A program made the position numbers and the translations under genes. A DNA stretch of 53,077 nt from Candidatus Methanoperedens nitratireducens. GTDB lineage: Archaea > Halobacteriota > Methanosarcinia > Methanosarcinales > Methanoperedenaceae. This document shows, one piece after another, positions 15,961 to 24,866 of the stretch. The stretch spans positions 1-53,077 of the forward strand of contig NZ_FZMP01000249.1 in NCBI RefSeq assembly GCF_900196725.1, given 5' to 3'. The notes beneath the pieces were generated by a model that worked only from the letters and a program-made list of their open reading frames with translations, searched no databases and was not told the origin of the DNA. Position 1 is the stretch's first letter, and each line of letters opens with the position of its first letter.

Positions 15961-18708
15961 ATGCTTGAGGATGAGTACCAGCTGGATTATTTCAAAGAGA
16001 ACGGGTTTGTGCGAAAACAGTGCCCGAAGTGCGGCAAGAACTTCTGGACGCGAAATCCTGAAACCGAATTTTGCGGAGACCCTCCCTGCGTAACGTACTC
16101 ATTTATTGGTAATCCGGTTTTCAAGAAAGAATACGACATATCTTCAATGCGGGAAGCCTATCTGTCATTCTTCGAGCGGCACGGGCATACGCGTGTGAAA
16201 CGCTATCCGGTAATAGCGCGCTGGAGGGATGATATATACCTGACGATCGCTTCGATTGCGGATTTCCAGCCTTTCGTAACGTCAGGACTTGTTCCCCCGC
16301 CTGCCAATCCTCTTACCATATCCCAGCCCTGCATCCGCCTTGATGACCTTGATGCCGTTGGAAGGAGCGGACGCCATCTTACCACCTTTGAGATGATGGC
16401 TCATCACTGTTTCAACTCGCGCAAAAAGGAAATCTACTGGAAGGACAGGACTTTGGAATTATGCGACAGCCTGTTATCGGAGCTCGGTCTTGACCTGAAC
16501 GCTGTAACATATAAGGAATCACCATGGGCCGGCGGAGGGAACGCCGGTCCGAGCGTCGAAGTGATGGTCGCCGGTCTTGAGCTTGCCACACTTGTTTTCA
16601 TGGACTTGAAACAGGTAAAAGGCGGTCCGATCGAGATCAAAGGCGAGACCTACGAGAAGATGGATAACTACATCGTGGACACCGGCTACGGTCTTGAGAG
16701 GTTCGTATGGGCATCCAAAGGCTCACCCACTATATACGATGCCGTATTCCCGAAGGTCGTAAACGAACTGATGGACCTTGCGGGCATCGAGCACTCGATA
16801 GAAGACCCCGAATATGCTAATATATTCTCTCAGAACGCACGGTTCGCCGGTATGATGGACATCAGCGGACAGGCGAATCTTCTCCAGTTGAGGAAGAAAG
16901 TAGCTGGAAGTATCGGCACGACAGTCGAGAAACTGCAAAAGATCATGGTGCCTGTAGAGACCGTGTACGCCATCACAGACCATTCAAGATGCCTTGCATT
17001 CATGTTCGGCGATGGCATCATTCCTTCGAACGTGAAGGCTGGTTACCTCGCGCGGCTTGTGCTGCGGCGGACGCTCCGGATGATGAAAGAACTGGATCTC
17101 AGGATACCGCTTTCTGAAATAATAGAAGTACAGATACGGAATTTCCCCGAGTATCCGGAGTTCAGGGAGCGGCTTGACACGATCCATGAGATAGTCGCGC
17201 TTGAGGAAGAAAAATACGCGGATACAATTGAGCGCGGAAAGAAGCTTGTCAGAAAAACTGCCCTGCATTTCAAGGAAAAGAAGGAAAGGATTCCTCTTGC
17301 CGAATTAATACAGTTATACGATACACACGGCATCCCGCCTGAAATCACCCGCGAGGTGGCAAAAGAAGCAGGTGTTGACGTGGAGCTTCCTGATACGTTC
17401 TATTCACTTGTGGCTAAAAAACACAGCAGGGCCGAAGAGGAAGAGCAGGAGAAACTTCCGCTTGATATACCCCCGACAAGAAAACTATATTATGAATATC
17501 CTGAGCAAACCGAGTTTGAGGCAAAGGTGCTTGAAGTCATTGATAACAAGATTATCCTTGACAGGACTTTATTTTATCCTGAGGGAGGAGGTCAGCCTGC
17601 AGACCACGGCACTCTGGCTGTGAATGATTTTGTCGCTAACGTTGTGGATGTTCAGATTGTCAACGGTGTCATAATCCATGAGACCGATTCTGATTTCGGG
17701 TTCAAGAAAGGGGATACTGTTAAAGGCAGGCTCGACTGGGAGAGGCGACTGGCGCATATGAGGCACCATACAGCAACGCATATCGTGAACGAGGCTGCTA
17801 AAAAAGTTCTTGGAAGGCATATATGGCAGACTGGGGCGCAGAAATCGACAGACAGGGCAAGGCTTGATATTACCCACTATAAGCGGATCGCCGATGAGGA
17901 ATTCAAAGAGATCGAGATGCTCGCTAATAAGGAAGTGATGAAAAACCTGCCTGTGGACATTAAATGGATGGACAGGATGGAAGCCGAGAAGCTGTACGGA
18001 TTTGTCCTGTACCAGGGCGGCGTGCCGCCGGGAAAGGAGATACGCATCCTGAGAGTCGGGGATGACGTGGAAGCCTGCGGCGGAACGCATGTTTCAAATA
18101 CGGGACTGATAGGCCCGATCAAGCTCATCAAGACCGAGAGGATACAGGATGGTGTTGAGCGCATTGAGTTCTCAGCAGGCGAAGCTGCCGTAAAGCGGTG
18201 GGAGGAAAGGGATGAGCTGCTCAATAAATCCGCAGAAGCGCTGCGGGTATCGCCTGAGCAGTTGCCCGATACTGTGAACCGCTTCTTTGAGGAATGGAAA
18301 GACCTGAAGAAAGAGAACGAGCGCCTGAAGGCTGAACTGGCTGAAGCGAGGGTGAAGGCGATGATGAGTGAGGCTGTGGGTATAAACGGCTTGAGAGTTC
18401 TCTCGAAGAAGATACCCCACGCTGATGTTGATGAGCTTATAAAAGCAGCAACAGAGTTCAGCAAAAATGATGATGTAGTGGCGCTGCTTGCAAGCGACTC
18501 AGGCGGCGTGAAGCTTGTGGTAGCGGCAGGCGAGCGCGCCCAGAAAATGGGTGTGAATTCGGGCGCAATAGTGCGCGAGATGTCAAAGCTTGTGGGCGGC
18601 GGAGGTGGAGGGAAGCCGGGGATAGCACAGGGCGGGGGGACTGATGCCAGCAAGATTGAGGAGGCGCTGGAGAGGGGGGTGGAGATGGTGAGGGAGAAGG
18701 TGGGATGA
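15961..18708 (+). CDS. alaS: Alanyl-tRNA synthetase, archaeal type
   Basis: A 915-residue class II synthetase charging tRNA-Ala. The archaeal N-terminal zinc region (KQCPKCGKNFWTRNPETEFC) is followed by the catalytic core (HGHTRVKRYPVIARWRDDIYL, FEMMAHH), the tRNA recognition part, and the editing domain with HHTATHIV and CGGTHVSNTG. The C-terminal oligomerisation domain ends in a Gly-rich segment (LVGGGGGGKPGIAQGGG). It is complete and undisturbed. No ribosome binding site is obvious before the ATG, suggesting a leaderless mRNA. Confidence 0.97.
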   Translation: MLEDEYQLDYFKENGFVRKQCPKCGKNFWTRNPETEFCGDPPCVTYSFIGNPVFKKEYDISSMREAYLSFFERHGHTRVKRYPVIARWRDDIYLTIASIADFQPFVTSGLVPPPANPLTISQPCIRLDDLDAVGRSGRHLTTFEMMAHHCFNSRKKEIYWKDRTLELCDSLLSELGLDLNAVTYKESPWAGGGNAGPSVEVMVAGLELATLVFMDLKQVKGGPIEIKGETYEKMDNYIVDTGYGLERFVWASKGSPTIYDAVFPKVVNELMDLAGIEHSIEDPEYANIFSQNARFAGMMDISGQANLLQLRKKVAGSIGTTVEKLQKIMVPVETVYAITDHSRCLAFMFGDGIIPSNVKAGYLARLVLRRTLRMMKELDLRIPLSEIIEVQIRNFPEYPEFRERLDTIHEIVALEEEKYADTIERGKKLVRKTALHFKEKKERIPLAELIQLYDTHGIPPEITREVAKEAGVDVELPDTFYSLVAKKHSRAEEEEQEKLPLDIPPTRKLYYEYPEQTEFEAKVLEVIDNKIILDRTLFYPEGGGQPADHGTLAVNDFVANVVDVQIVNGVIIHETDSDFGFKKGDTVKGRLDWERRLAHMRHHTATHIVNEAAKKVLGRHIWQTGAQKSTDRARLDITHYKRIADEEFKEIEMLANKEVMKNLPVDIKWMDRMEAEKLYGFVLYQGGVPPGKEIRILRVGDDVEACGGTHVSNTGLIGPIKLIKTERIQDGVERIEFSAGEAAVKRWEERDELLNKSAEALRVSPEQLPDTVNRFFEEWKDLKKENERLKAELAEARVKAMMSEAVGINGLRVLSKKIPHADVDELIKAATEFSKNDDVVALLASDSGGVKLVVAAGERAQKMGVNSGAIVREMSKLVGGGGGGKPGIAQGGGTDASKIEEALERGVEMVREKVG

Positions 18709-18783
18709 AAAACCCACCAAATAAAACCAATAAAATTATTTCATAACTAAAAAAGAAGAATAAAAGGGTAAATCCCTTTTATT

Positions 18784-20889
18784 TTATTTCTTAAATATCT
18801 CTTTCCTCTTGATGTACACCACTGCAACTATGGCGATCAGAACAATCACTAACATTACGATTGCCAGATTCACCGGGGGCGCCTCAGAAGTCGGCGTTTG
18901 GGTAATTGTAGCTGTACCACTAGTTGTTGAAGTCTCTTCAGGTTGCTGGGTTGCTATCGGCGTTAGTGCTGGCAATAATCCGCCTTTCAGCCCGGTTAAT
19001 ACGAAAGATGAGAATCCGGGGGTATCGGCCTCAACAAAGGTATATGTGCCATCATTCTTTATTTCGGCTATATCCAGCGTTTGCCACCTATTTTCACTCC
19101 ATCTGAGTATTTTCATATCACTGCCTGCAAGGCCATTTGATTCCAGCCACGTGTTCTCAATCTTGTATCTGAGCCGGGCATCTTTGATCTTCTTGGTACC
19201 CGCCCATATATTGAAATTCTTGTAAACATTACCTGGCGCTGATTCATTAACAAGCGTCGATGTTCCTTTAAGTTCTTCGACCCTTATAGAAATAGCGTTT
19301 TCATTTTCACCGCCAGTGACATCTATTTCATATAATCCAAGAGTGGAGTAGGTATATTTTACGGCTCTATCTGCCAGAAGATCCCGGTCTACAGTCTCGA
19401 CCCTGGCGATATTGTCAAAGGGCTCTGATGAGATTACACCGCCACCGCCAGTACTTCCACCACTACCGCCCGTAGAACCACTACTGCCCCCGGACCCGGA
19501 GGACGACTCTTCAGGTACCGTACCAATCAGGGCGAAGGTGCTGAAGTGGGATACATTTGCTATTATATAATTTTCTTCAGTGTTGCGTTCTACGATAGGA
19601 AGCGTTTCCCATGTATCGGTCGTTTCATTATATGTCCTGATCTGCAGGCTGCTTTCACTGACGCCAGAAGGCAGGGGCTCTGTATAGTTAAACCGTATCC
19701 GTATCGGGGGAACAAAGGTTGAGCCTGATGGTTCAAGTTCTACAAGTTCTCCAATCGATCTATCCCTTGAGGATAATTTTTCCCTGGCTTTTGATGGGAG
19801 ATCAGCCAGGGAAGTAACGGTTATATTCGATAGTGGAGTTCCGTCACTTTTCAGAGCCCGCGTTCCTGCCGGGATTGTAATAGTCATGTTTCCTGAGGGG
19901 GACTCTCTAGTAACTGTTGTATTGGTTATGCCAGATTCGTCGGTTGATAATGGAACATCTATACTGCATTCCCTGGTCCTGAAACTACCAGTCCCGACTA
20001 TATCCTGTTCGCTATAGGTCTTTCCTGTCAGGGTTGCCTGAGTATCGCCGCACTGGATACCTGTGTCATTTGTATAGAACTTTAACATTAACTTCTTATC
20101 GGCAGGGGTATTGTTCCAAAACGGTGCAGCACCATTTGGTCCAAATCTCACGGTTGAGATATTTAAATTGCCAACATCAAAACCTGCAGAATCATTGTTA
20201 AAGATAGTTACTGTGATTTCCCCATTGCTCTTTGGGTTAATTGTCTCCGGCTTAATTTCAATGCTAACAGGTATGCTCTCTGATGTACCCCCGCCTGAGG
20301 CGACAATATCGAAAGTTTCTGTTTCTGATGAGAATGCGGGCTTTTCTGTCCTGCCAGTGTTAAGGCTTGCGACCATGCTGTAACTGCCTACAGGCAGAGA
20401 AGTTGTATCGATGGTAACATCATAATCGTATTCTAATTTAGGCTTTACTCCATAACCATAACTATAGCCGTAACCGTAGCCATAACCGTAGCCGAAATCG
20501 GTTCCCTGATCAAGTACATCATCGAAACCGTAGCCATAGCCGTAGCCGTATTTGCCGGAAGGATTTTTATCATCGGGCGAAATGCTGATGTTCGAGTCGC
20601 CTCCGGGTATTGGCGTTCCATTAAGGTAGAAGGTACTTTTTTTATTGACACCAGATGGTCCTGTCAGGTCAAGGGATATGTTAGTTATAGGCACATACTG
20701 GTCAAGATCTTCGATATCTATTTTAATCTTGAAGCTTATGCTGCTTCCAGATGTGTACGAAGAATCAAGATCCGCTATTTTCACCGACACTGCCTGCGCA
20801 GGTCCTGAAATAATTAACATAATTACAATGAAAACCGTGATTAACGCGCTTGATAATATTGACTTTTTCTGTCCTTTCTTTACCACCAA
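18784..20889 (-). CDS. Gly-Tyr-rich surface protein with PGF-pre-PGF-type domain (copy 1)
   Basis: A 701-residue surface protein. It has an N-terminal signal or anchor (about residues 10-33, ending GPAQAVS), a beta-sandwich-like segment, a GY-repeat block at about residues 111-148, a segment with IEIKPETINPKSNGEITVTIFN, a Ser/Gly linker, then a domain resembling PGF-pre-PGF (PFDNIARVETVDR through TPGFSSFVLTG). A C-terminal membrane helix follows a Thr-rich stretch and ends IKRKEIFKK, so the protein is held outside the membrane. Start TTG 20889 or GTG 20886 behind AGGAGG. Paralogous to the next two genes. The role is probably cell envelope; details unknown. Confidence 0.8.
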   Translation of the reverse strand: MVVKKGQKKSILSSALITVFIVIMLIISGPAQAVSVKIADLDSSYTSGSSISFKIKIDIEDLDQYVPITNISLDLTGPSGVNKKSTFYLNGTPIPGGDSNISISPDDKNPSGKYGYGYGYGFDDVLDQGTDFGYGYGYGYGYSYGYGVKPKLEYDYDVTIDTTSLPVGSYSMVASLNTGRTEKPAFSSETETFDIVASGGGTSESIPVSIEIKPETINPKSNGEITVTIFNNDSAGFDVGNLNISTVRFGPNGAAPFWNNTPADKKLMLKFYTNDTGIQCGDTQATLTGKTYSEQDIVGTGSFRTRECSIDVPLSTDESGITNTTVTRESPSGNMTITIPAGTRALKSDGTPLSNITVTSLADLPSKAREKLSSRDRSIGELVELEPSGSTFVPPIRIRFNYTEPLPSGVSESSLQIRTYNETTDTWETLPIVERNTEENYIIANVSHFSTFALIGTVPEESSSGSGGSSGSTGGSGGSTGGGGVISSEPFDNIARVETVDRDLLADRAVKYTYSTLGLYEIDVTGGENENAISIRVEELKGTSTLVNESAPGNVYKNFNIWAGTKKIKDARLRYKIENTWLESNGLAGSDMKILRWSENRWQTLDIAEIKNDGTYTFVEADTPGFSSFVLTGLKGGLLPALTPIATQQPEETSTTSGTATITQTPTSEAPPVNLAIVMLVIVLIAIVAVVYIKRKEIFKK

Positions 20890-20931
20890 ATATTCCTCCT
20901 AAAGTTAATAACAATGACTTTTACAACCCAC

Positions 20932-21029
20932 CCATATATATATTTATCTAATTTTGTAAATAATAATGGTTATAATCATAAGCACTATTACCCAATCCCG
21001 GTTTTGCTATTTTGCAGTATTGCAAAATA
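20932..21029 (-). promoter_or_regulatory. Promoter of surface protein copy 1 with upstream palindrome
   Basis: TATATATATG-like sequence near 20945-20932 serves as a TATA box on the minus strand. Further upstream TATTTTGCA (21008-21016) and TGCAAAATA (21021-21029) form a perfect 9-bp inverted repeat with spacer GTAT, operator-like. The phased AAAC array found before copies 2 and 3 is missing here, so this copy is probably regulated differently. Confidence 0.45.
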
Positions 21030-21224
21030 CGATATCAATAAGATTATTTTGATACTAACAAGATTTACACATCAACTTCATGCTGAACTCATTCAGAATA
21101 TCCTGGAGATGATTTGAAGAGAGATCATGCCGGGTTAAGATTTTTTAACTGATAATTTCATATGTCCTTAAAAAAATTGATGGAATACTTAAGGGTATGA
21201 GAAGGTGAGAGGAGAGGTGCGATG
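21030..21224. other. Intergenic stretch between surface protein copies 1 and 2
   Basis: AT-rich; no credible gene seen. It separates the copy 1 promoter from the decayed end of copy 2. Confidence 0.3.
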
Positions 21225-21339
21225 CCCCTCTACCCTACCAGCTGAACGCCACAGGCTTATCGGCACTGCGATAACTCTCTTTTTTCATAAAAAGCTATGT
21301 TATCAAAAAGCTCTCGCTACCGATGTCCCTGTTATTACC
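21225..21339 (-). pseudogene. Decayed C-terminal remnant of surface protein copy 2
   Basis: Beyond the stop of copy 2, translated pieces in shifting frames match the start of the C-terminal domain of copy 3: a region like GSxxxFDNIAFYEKRE, then SYRSADKPVAF. At least two indels break it, and similarity ends at about 21245, where the sequence becomes unrelated. This shows that copy 2 once continued like its neighbours. Confidence 0.5.
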
Positions 21340-22314
21340 TCACCTCAACCAGATTTGCCACAAGAACTGCCTCAAGAGTTTCTTCCAACCATGACCGCCA
21401 CCTCCGCATCCTACCGTGCTAATGTTATCCGACCCTGTTATGTCCTGTCCGCTATATGTTTTTCCAGTCAGGGTAGCCTGGGTATCTTCGCACTGGATAC
21501 CTGTATCCTCTGTATCGAACTTGAGAATCAGCCTGTTTGCGGCTATGTTGCTGTTAATGACTGATGCATTGCCGGGTCCAAACTTCACAGTTGAAATGTC
21601 TATATCGGCGACATCAAAGCCAGCAGGCGTATTGTTAAGGATGAATACTGTAATTACCCCTTTGCTTTCCGGGTTGATAGTCTTCGGGCGAATATCGACG
21701 GTTACTTGAACAATAGCTGCAGAAATAGTGAATGCTGCTTGTGCTGAAGTAAATGCGGGTTTAACTTCCTTCCCTGTGTTGAGATTTGCGACCGCATTAT
21801 AATTGCCTTCCGGGAGAGAAGTAGTGTCTATGGTGACATTATATGTATAAGTGATAGTACCCCCTTTGACTCCGTATCCGTAACCGTACCCGTAACCGTA
21901 CCCATAACCGTACCCGTAGCCATAGCCGAAGTTATAGCCAGTCCCACTTTCACTATCTACGCCATATCCGTAGCCATATCCAAATTGACCGGGTTGAGGC
22001 GTATTAACAGGTGTTATGGTAATAGCGGTATCGCCGTCCGGGATTGGCGTTCCATCTAAAGTAAATGTCCTGTTGAGGTTTACAGGCCCTGTTACATCAA
22101 GAGAAATATTGGCTGCAGGCACATATTTGTCCGGATCGGTTATATTTACTGATACTGTGAATTCGATGCTATCACCTTTCGTATATGTTCCGCCCAGACC
22201 GGAAATGATTACCGACACTGCCTGAGCAGGTCCTGAAATCAACAGGATAATAACAATAAAAAGGGTTATCAACGTGCTTACCAAAAAAGATTTTTGCTTT
22301 CTTATCTTATTCAT
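21340..22314 (-). CDS. Gly-Tyr-rich surface protein, truncated (copy 2)
   Basis: A 324-residue paralogue of the flanking genes. It has the signal segment (STLITLFIVIILLISGPAQAVSV), a beta-rich segment, a long GY block at about residues 110-148, then VDIRPKTINPESKGVITVFILN and ISTVKFGPGNA. It ends abruptly after TVGCGGGGHG with an unrelated basic tail (WKKLLRQFLWQIWLR). The PGF-pre-PGF-type domain and membrane anchor are lost. The product may be secreted freely or be non-functional. It has a good GGAGG and a TATA box (22370-22361) with a phased AAAC array upstream. Confidence 0.7.
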   Translation of the reverse strand: MNKIRKQKSFLVSTLITLFIVIILLISGPAQAVSVIISGLGGTYTKGDSIEFTVSVNITDPDKYVPAANISLDVTGPVNLNRTFTLDGTPIPDGDTAITITPVNTPQPGQFGYGYGYGVDSESGTGYNFGYGYGYGYGYGYGYGYGYGVKGGTITYTYNVTIDTTSLPEGNYNAVANLNTGKEVKPAFTSAQAAFTISAAIVQVTVDIRPKTINPESKGVITVFILNNTPAGFDVADIDISTVKFGPGNASVINSNIAANRLILKFDTEDTGIQCEDTQATLTGKTYSGQDITGSDNISTVGCGGGGHGWKKLLRQFLWQIWLR

Positions 22315-22360
22315 TATTTAACTTCCTCCTCAGAAATCCTTTAGGGTACTCATAATTAAC

Positions 22361-22422
22361 TTTATTTAAAGCCAGTGATAGTTTTTACAATTTAATTTGT
22401 TTTGGTGGTTTTAGACAATTTT
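22361..22422 (-). promoter_or_regulatory. TATA box with phased AAAC array (surface protein copy 2)
   Basis: On the minus strand TTTAAATAAA (22370-22361) is the TATA box. Upstream of it, A-rich motifs begin at 22422 (AAAA), 22411 (AAAC), 22402 (AAAC), 22393 (AAAT) and 22384 (AAAC), a 9-bp step after the first. The array ends 10 bases before the TATA box. It overlaps the end of the copy 3 gene. See the arrays at 24522, 33655 and 45001. Confidence 0.55.
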
Positions 22423-24456
22423 GATGAAAATCTCTTTTCTCTTGATATACACGTACGCAACGGCAGATATTATACCAACAAGGCCAATTATAACCGCCAG
22501 TTTTGTTGGCGGCGCTTTTACAGACGGAGACCCTGTAGCTTCCGGGGCCTCTGTAACCGCCGGCGCACTCTCCGGCAAGGCTATTGTTTCTAGCTGCTTC
22601 GCCTCGCCGGCTTGCGACCCTGCTATTGCAAAGGTTGAGAAACCAGGCGTATACGCTTCAAGATATGTGTAAGATCCATCTTTTGCTGTCACTGTGGTTT
22701 CAAGTTGAGACCATTTACTGCCTTCCCACCTGTACATCTTTACTTTGTCGCCTGAAATCCCTCCGGATGCAATCCATGAGTTCTCGACCTTGAATTTTAT
22801 CCGGGCTTCCCTGACCTTTTTTGTGTTAATCAAGATATTCATGTATTTTGCGCCATCAATAGGTACAGTCACCAGCCTGGATCTATCTTTAAGTACCTCG
22901 ACTCTTACAGAGATGCCGTTCTCATTCTCTTTTCCCGTGATAACTATCTCCGATATCCATTGCCCCGCTTTTAAGAAAGTGAACGCTACAGGCTTGCCAG
23001 ACCGGAGATAACCCTCTCTCGTTTCATACAAAGCTATGTTATCAAAGGGCTCTGCGCTACCGATGACCCCGCCGCCACCGCCGCCACCGGAGCCGCCATC
23101 ACGATGATCACCTCCGCATCCTGCGGTCTTGATGTTATCGGACCCTATAATGTCCTGCCCGCTATATGTTTTTCCGGTCAGGTTCGCCTGAGTGTCGCCG
23201 CATTGAATGCCTGTATCTTCCCTGTTGAAATGAAGAACCAGTTTTTTGTGATCGCGTACTTTCAGCCTGCCATCTTCCAGCTCTGTTATGACGAGTTTTT
23301 CATTGTCGCCTCCCGGGATTTTGTCCCAGGTGAACAAATCCCTGTCATCCGGATGATGCGGCGGTACGGTCTTGTATTTGATCACCTCTGCACCGCCAGG
23401 TCCGAACCTCACGGTTGATATATTTATACTGTCAACATCAAAGCCGGGAGGAGTGTTGTTAATGATCGTTACTTTAATTTCCCCTTTGCTCTTCGGGTCG
23501 ATGCGATCCGGGCTAATTCTAATGCTGACAGGGACAGGTTGTGGCAGAATTGCAGGCGCCGTTCTTGCTGTGCGGGTCACCCATGTCCCGTTGGTATTGC
23601 CGCTCGTATCCCCAGTCCTTGTGGCGATAGTATGTTCCGTATCCGGAGCAAAACCTGTCGCGTTATAGAACCGTATGCCCTTTGGAACATTGTCTTTAAA
23701 AGTGCCGTCTATCCATACGCTTACACTGGCAAAGTCCGCATCTGTCGGGTCAATCCATGTCCAGTTGATATAAGTCGGGGCATAGGTTATATTATTCAGG
23801 CCGGTCACGCCGGCAGGAGACGTATTATCAATCAACCTGAAACTCCCGGTTTCCTGGAACAGAACACCCCGACCGGTGTTGACCTTTACCACTATATCAT
23901 ATGCCTGCGCGTTTGCACCTGTCGTATCGACCGTTATCTTATAGTTGAGCCGGGTGTAGGTGCCGGAATTACCGTATCCATAACCATAGCCGTAACCATA
24001 ACCATAGCCGTAACCATAACCATAAAACCGGTACCCATACCCGTATCCGTAGTAGGGGAGGATTTCAGTGTTATTAGTATAACCGTAGCCGTAGCCGTAA
24101 CCATTTGTCCAGCCATGCCTGTCTGCCAGAGAAATATTATAGTTATCCTTTATAACATTTGTACCCACAGAATTGAAATCACTTACATTGAAAAGGAGTT
24201 CTCCGCCGGGAGATCCGGGTATATCGGGAAGACCTTCTACGGATATGTTAGTGATAGGAATCCTCTCATTTGCGCCGATCGTTATATTAACGTAAAAAAA
24301 AGCTGTCTCCCCTGCCGCGCTGCCATTTATATTATTTGTGTCTATCGACACCCGGACTGCCTGAGCAGGTCCTGAGATGACCAGCATCGCGACAACAAAT
24401 AGAGTGATCAACGTGCTTACCGTAAAAGATTTTTTCTTTTTCCTCAGACTGATCAT
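22411..24456 (-). CDS. Gly-Tyr-rich surface protein with PGF-pre-PGF-type domain (copy 3)
   Basis: A 681-residue paralogue of copies 1 and 2. Signal segment (VSTLITLFVVAMLVISGPAQAV), a beta-rich part, a GY block at about residues 121-164 where GYGYGY is mixed with Phe and Asn, a fibronectin-like segment (NITYAPTYINWTWIDPTDADFASVSVWIDG), the VSIRISPDRIDPKSKGEIKVTI segment, a poly-Gly linker, the PGF-pre-PGF-type domain (EPFDNIALYETREGY to TPGFSTFAIAG) and a C-terminal membrane helix ending YIKRKEIFIKIV. Probably an anchored envelope protein. The promoter carries the phased AAAC array, and the gene overlaps the copy 2 array. Confidence 0.8.
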   Translation of the reverse strand: MISLRKKKKSFTVSTLITLFVVAMLVISGPAQAVRVSIDTNNINGSAAGETAFFYVNITIGANERIPITNISVEGLPDIPGSPGGELLFNVSDFNSVGTNVIKDNYNISLADRHGWTNGYGYGYGYTNNTEILPYYGYGYGYRFYGYGYGYGYGYGYGYGYGNSGTYTRLNYKITVDTTGANAQAYDIVVKVNTGRGVLFQETGSFRLIDNTSPAGVTGLNNITYAPTYINWTWIDPTDADFASVSVWIDGTFKDNVPKGIRFYNATGFAPDTEHTIATRTGDTSGNTNGTWVTRTARTAPAILPQPVPVSIRISPDRIDPKSKGEIKVTIINNTPPGFDVDSINISTVRFGPGGAEVIKYKTVPPHHPDDRDLFTWDKIPGGDNEKLVITELEDGRLKVRDHKKLVLHFNREDTGIQCGDTQANLTGKTYSGQDIIGSDNIKTAGCGGDHRDGGSGGGGGGGVIGSAEPFDNIALYETREGYLRSGKPVAFTFLKAGQWISEIVITGKENENGISVRVEVLKDRSRLVTVPIDGAKYMNILINTKKVREARIKFKVENSWIASGGISGDKVKMYRWEGSKWSQLETTVTAKDGSYTYLEAYTPGFSTFAIAGSQAGEAKQLETIALPESAPAVTEAPEATGSPSVKAPPTKLAVIIGLVGIISAVAYVYIKRKEIFIKIV

Positions 24457-24502
24457 TAAATTATTCTCCTCAGTGAATCATTTATGATACTCATAATAAG
24501 CA

Positions 24503-24582
24503 TTATTTAAAACCATCGACAATTTACAATAGTTTCAATAGTTTTGACGGTTTCGGACAGTTTCGATGGTTTCAAATGGTTT
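24503..24582 (-). promoter_or_regulatory. TATA box with phased AAAC array (surface protein copy 3)
   Basis: On the minus strand AAAC begins at 24582, 24572, 24563, 24553, 24544 and 24535, followed by AAAT at 24525: seven units at 9-10 bp. Flanks are similar too (GAAACCATC, GAAACTGTC, GAAACCGTC, GAAACTATT). The TATA box TTTAAATA (24511-24503) begins ten bases after the last unit. This is the most regular of the four arrays with respect to unit sequence. Confidence 0.65.
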
Positions 24583-24728
24583 ATTCATTCGAGATGCTGA
24601 AAAAACTATGGTAATGTTTATAATTAGCATGATTATTATAACTATCATATTAATTATGCGCATTGCGATATTTCCATAGAAAATAATAAGTACCCCTTAT
24701 AAAATACTAGAGAACGAGGTGGATAAAA

Positions 24729-24866
24729 ATGTCGGCAAAAATTAATAAAAACGTAAAATTTCTTTTGGAACTTGAGTTTGCCGGACATTGCATCGCGATA
24801 ATAAATTCCCGCAACCCTCGCGGGAATTTCAGCAGCATTATAAAGAAACAGGTGCATAGTTTATGA
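24729..24866 (+). CDS. Possible 45-residue protein upstream of the GT2 gene
   Basis: A short ORF (MSAKINKNVKFLLELEFAGHC...) with GAGGTGG seven bases upstream and a stop that overlaps the next start (ATGA). A TATA-like TTATAAAATA at about 24696-24705 lies upstream. The coding region contains a perfect 10-bp hairpin, AAATTCCCGC (24803-24812) with GCGGGAATTT (24820-24829), so it could equally be a structured leader. The protein is not recognised. Confidence 0.4.
   Translation: MSAKINKNVKFLLELEFAGHCIAIINSRNPRGNFSSIIKKQVHSL

Noticed and set aside
17877-18653. Long minus-strand frame opposite alaS
   Set aside because: Serine/proline-rich shadow of the alaS coding strand.
21200-21265. tRNA-like sequence (TCAGCTGGTAG with a nearby AGAGG/CCTCT stem) on the minus strand
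   Set aside because: No acceptor or T arm and a wrong anticodon loop. It may be a chance likeness at the end of the decayed surface gene.
20440-24100. Short repeated words (CCGTAGCCGTAACC type) that could look like a repeat array
   Set aside because: These are codons for Gly-Tyr blocks in three open frames; there are no spacers of constant length, so this is not CRISPR.
23539-24375. Long plus-strand frame opposite surface protein copy 3
   Set aside because: It is a shadow produced by the repetitive coding strand; cysteine- and isoleucine-rich with no domain.
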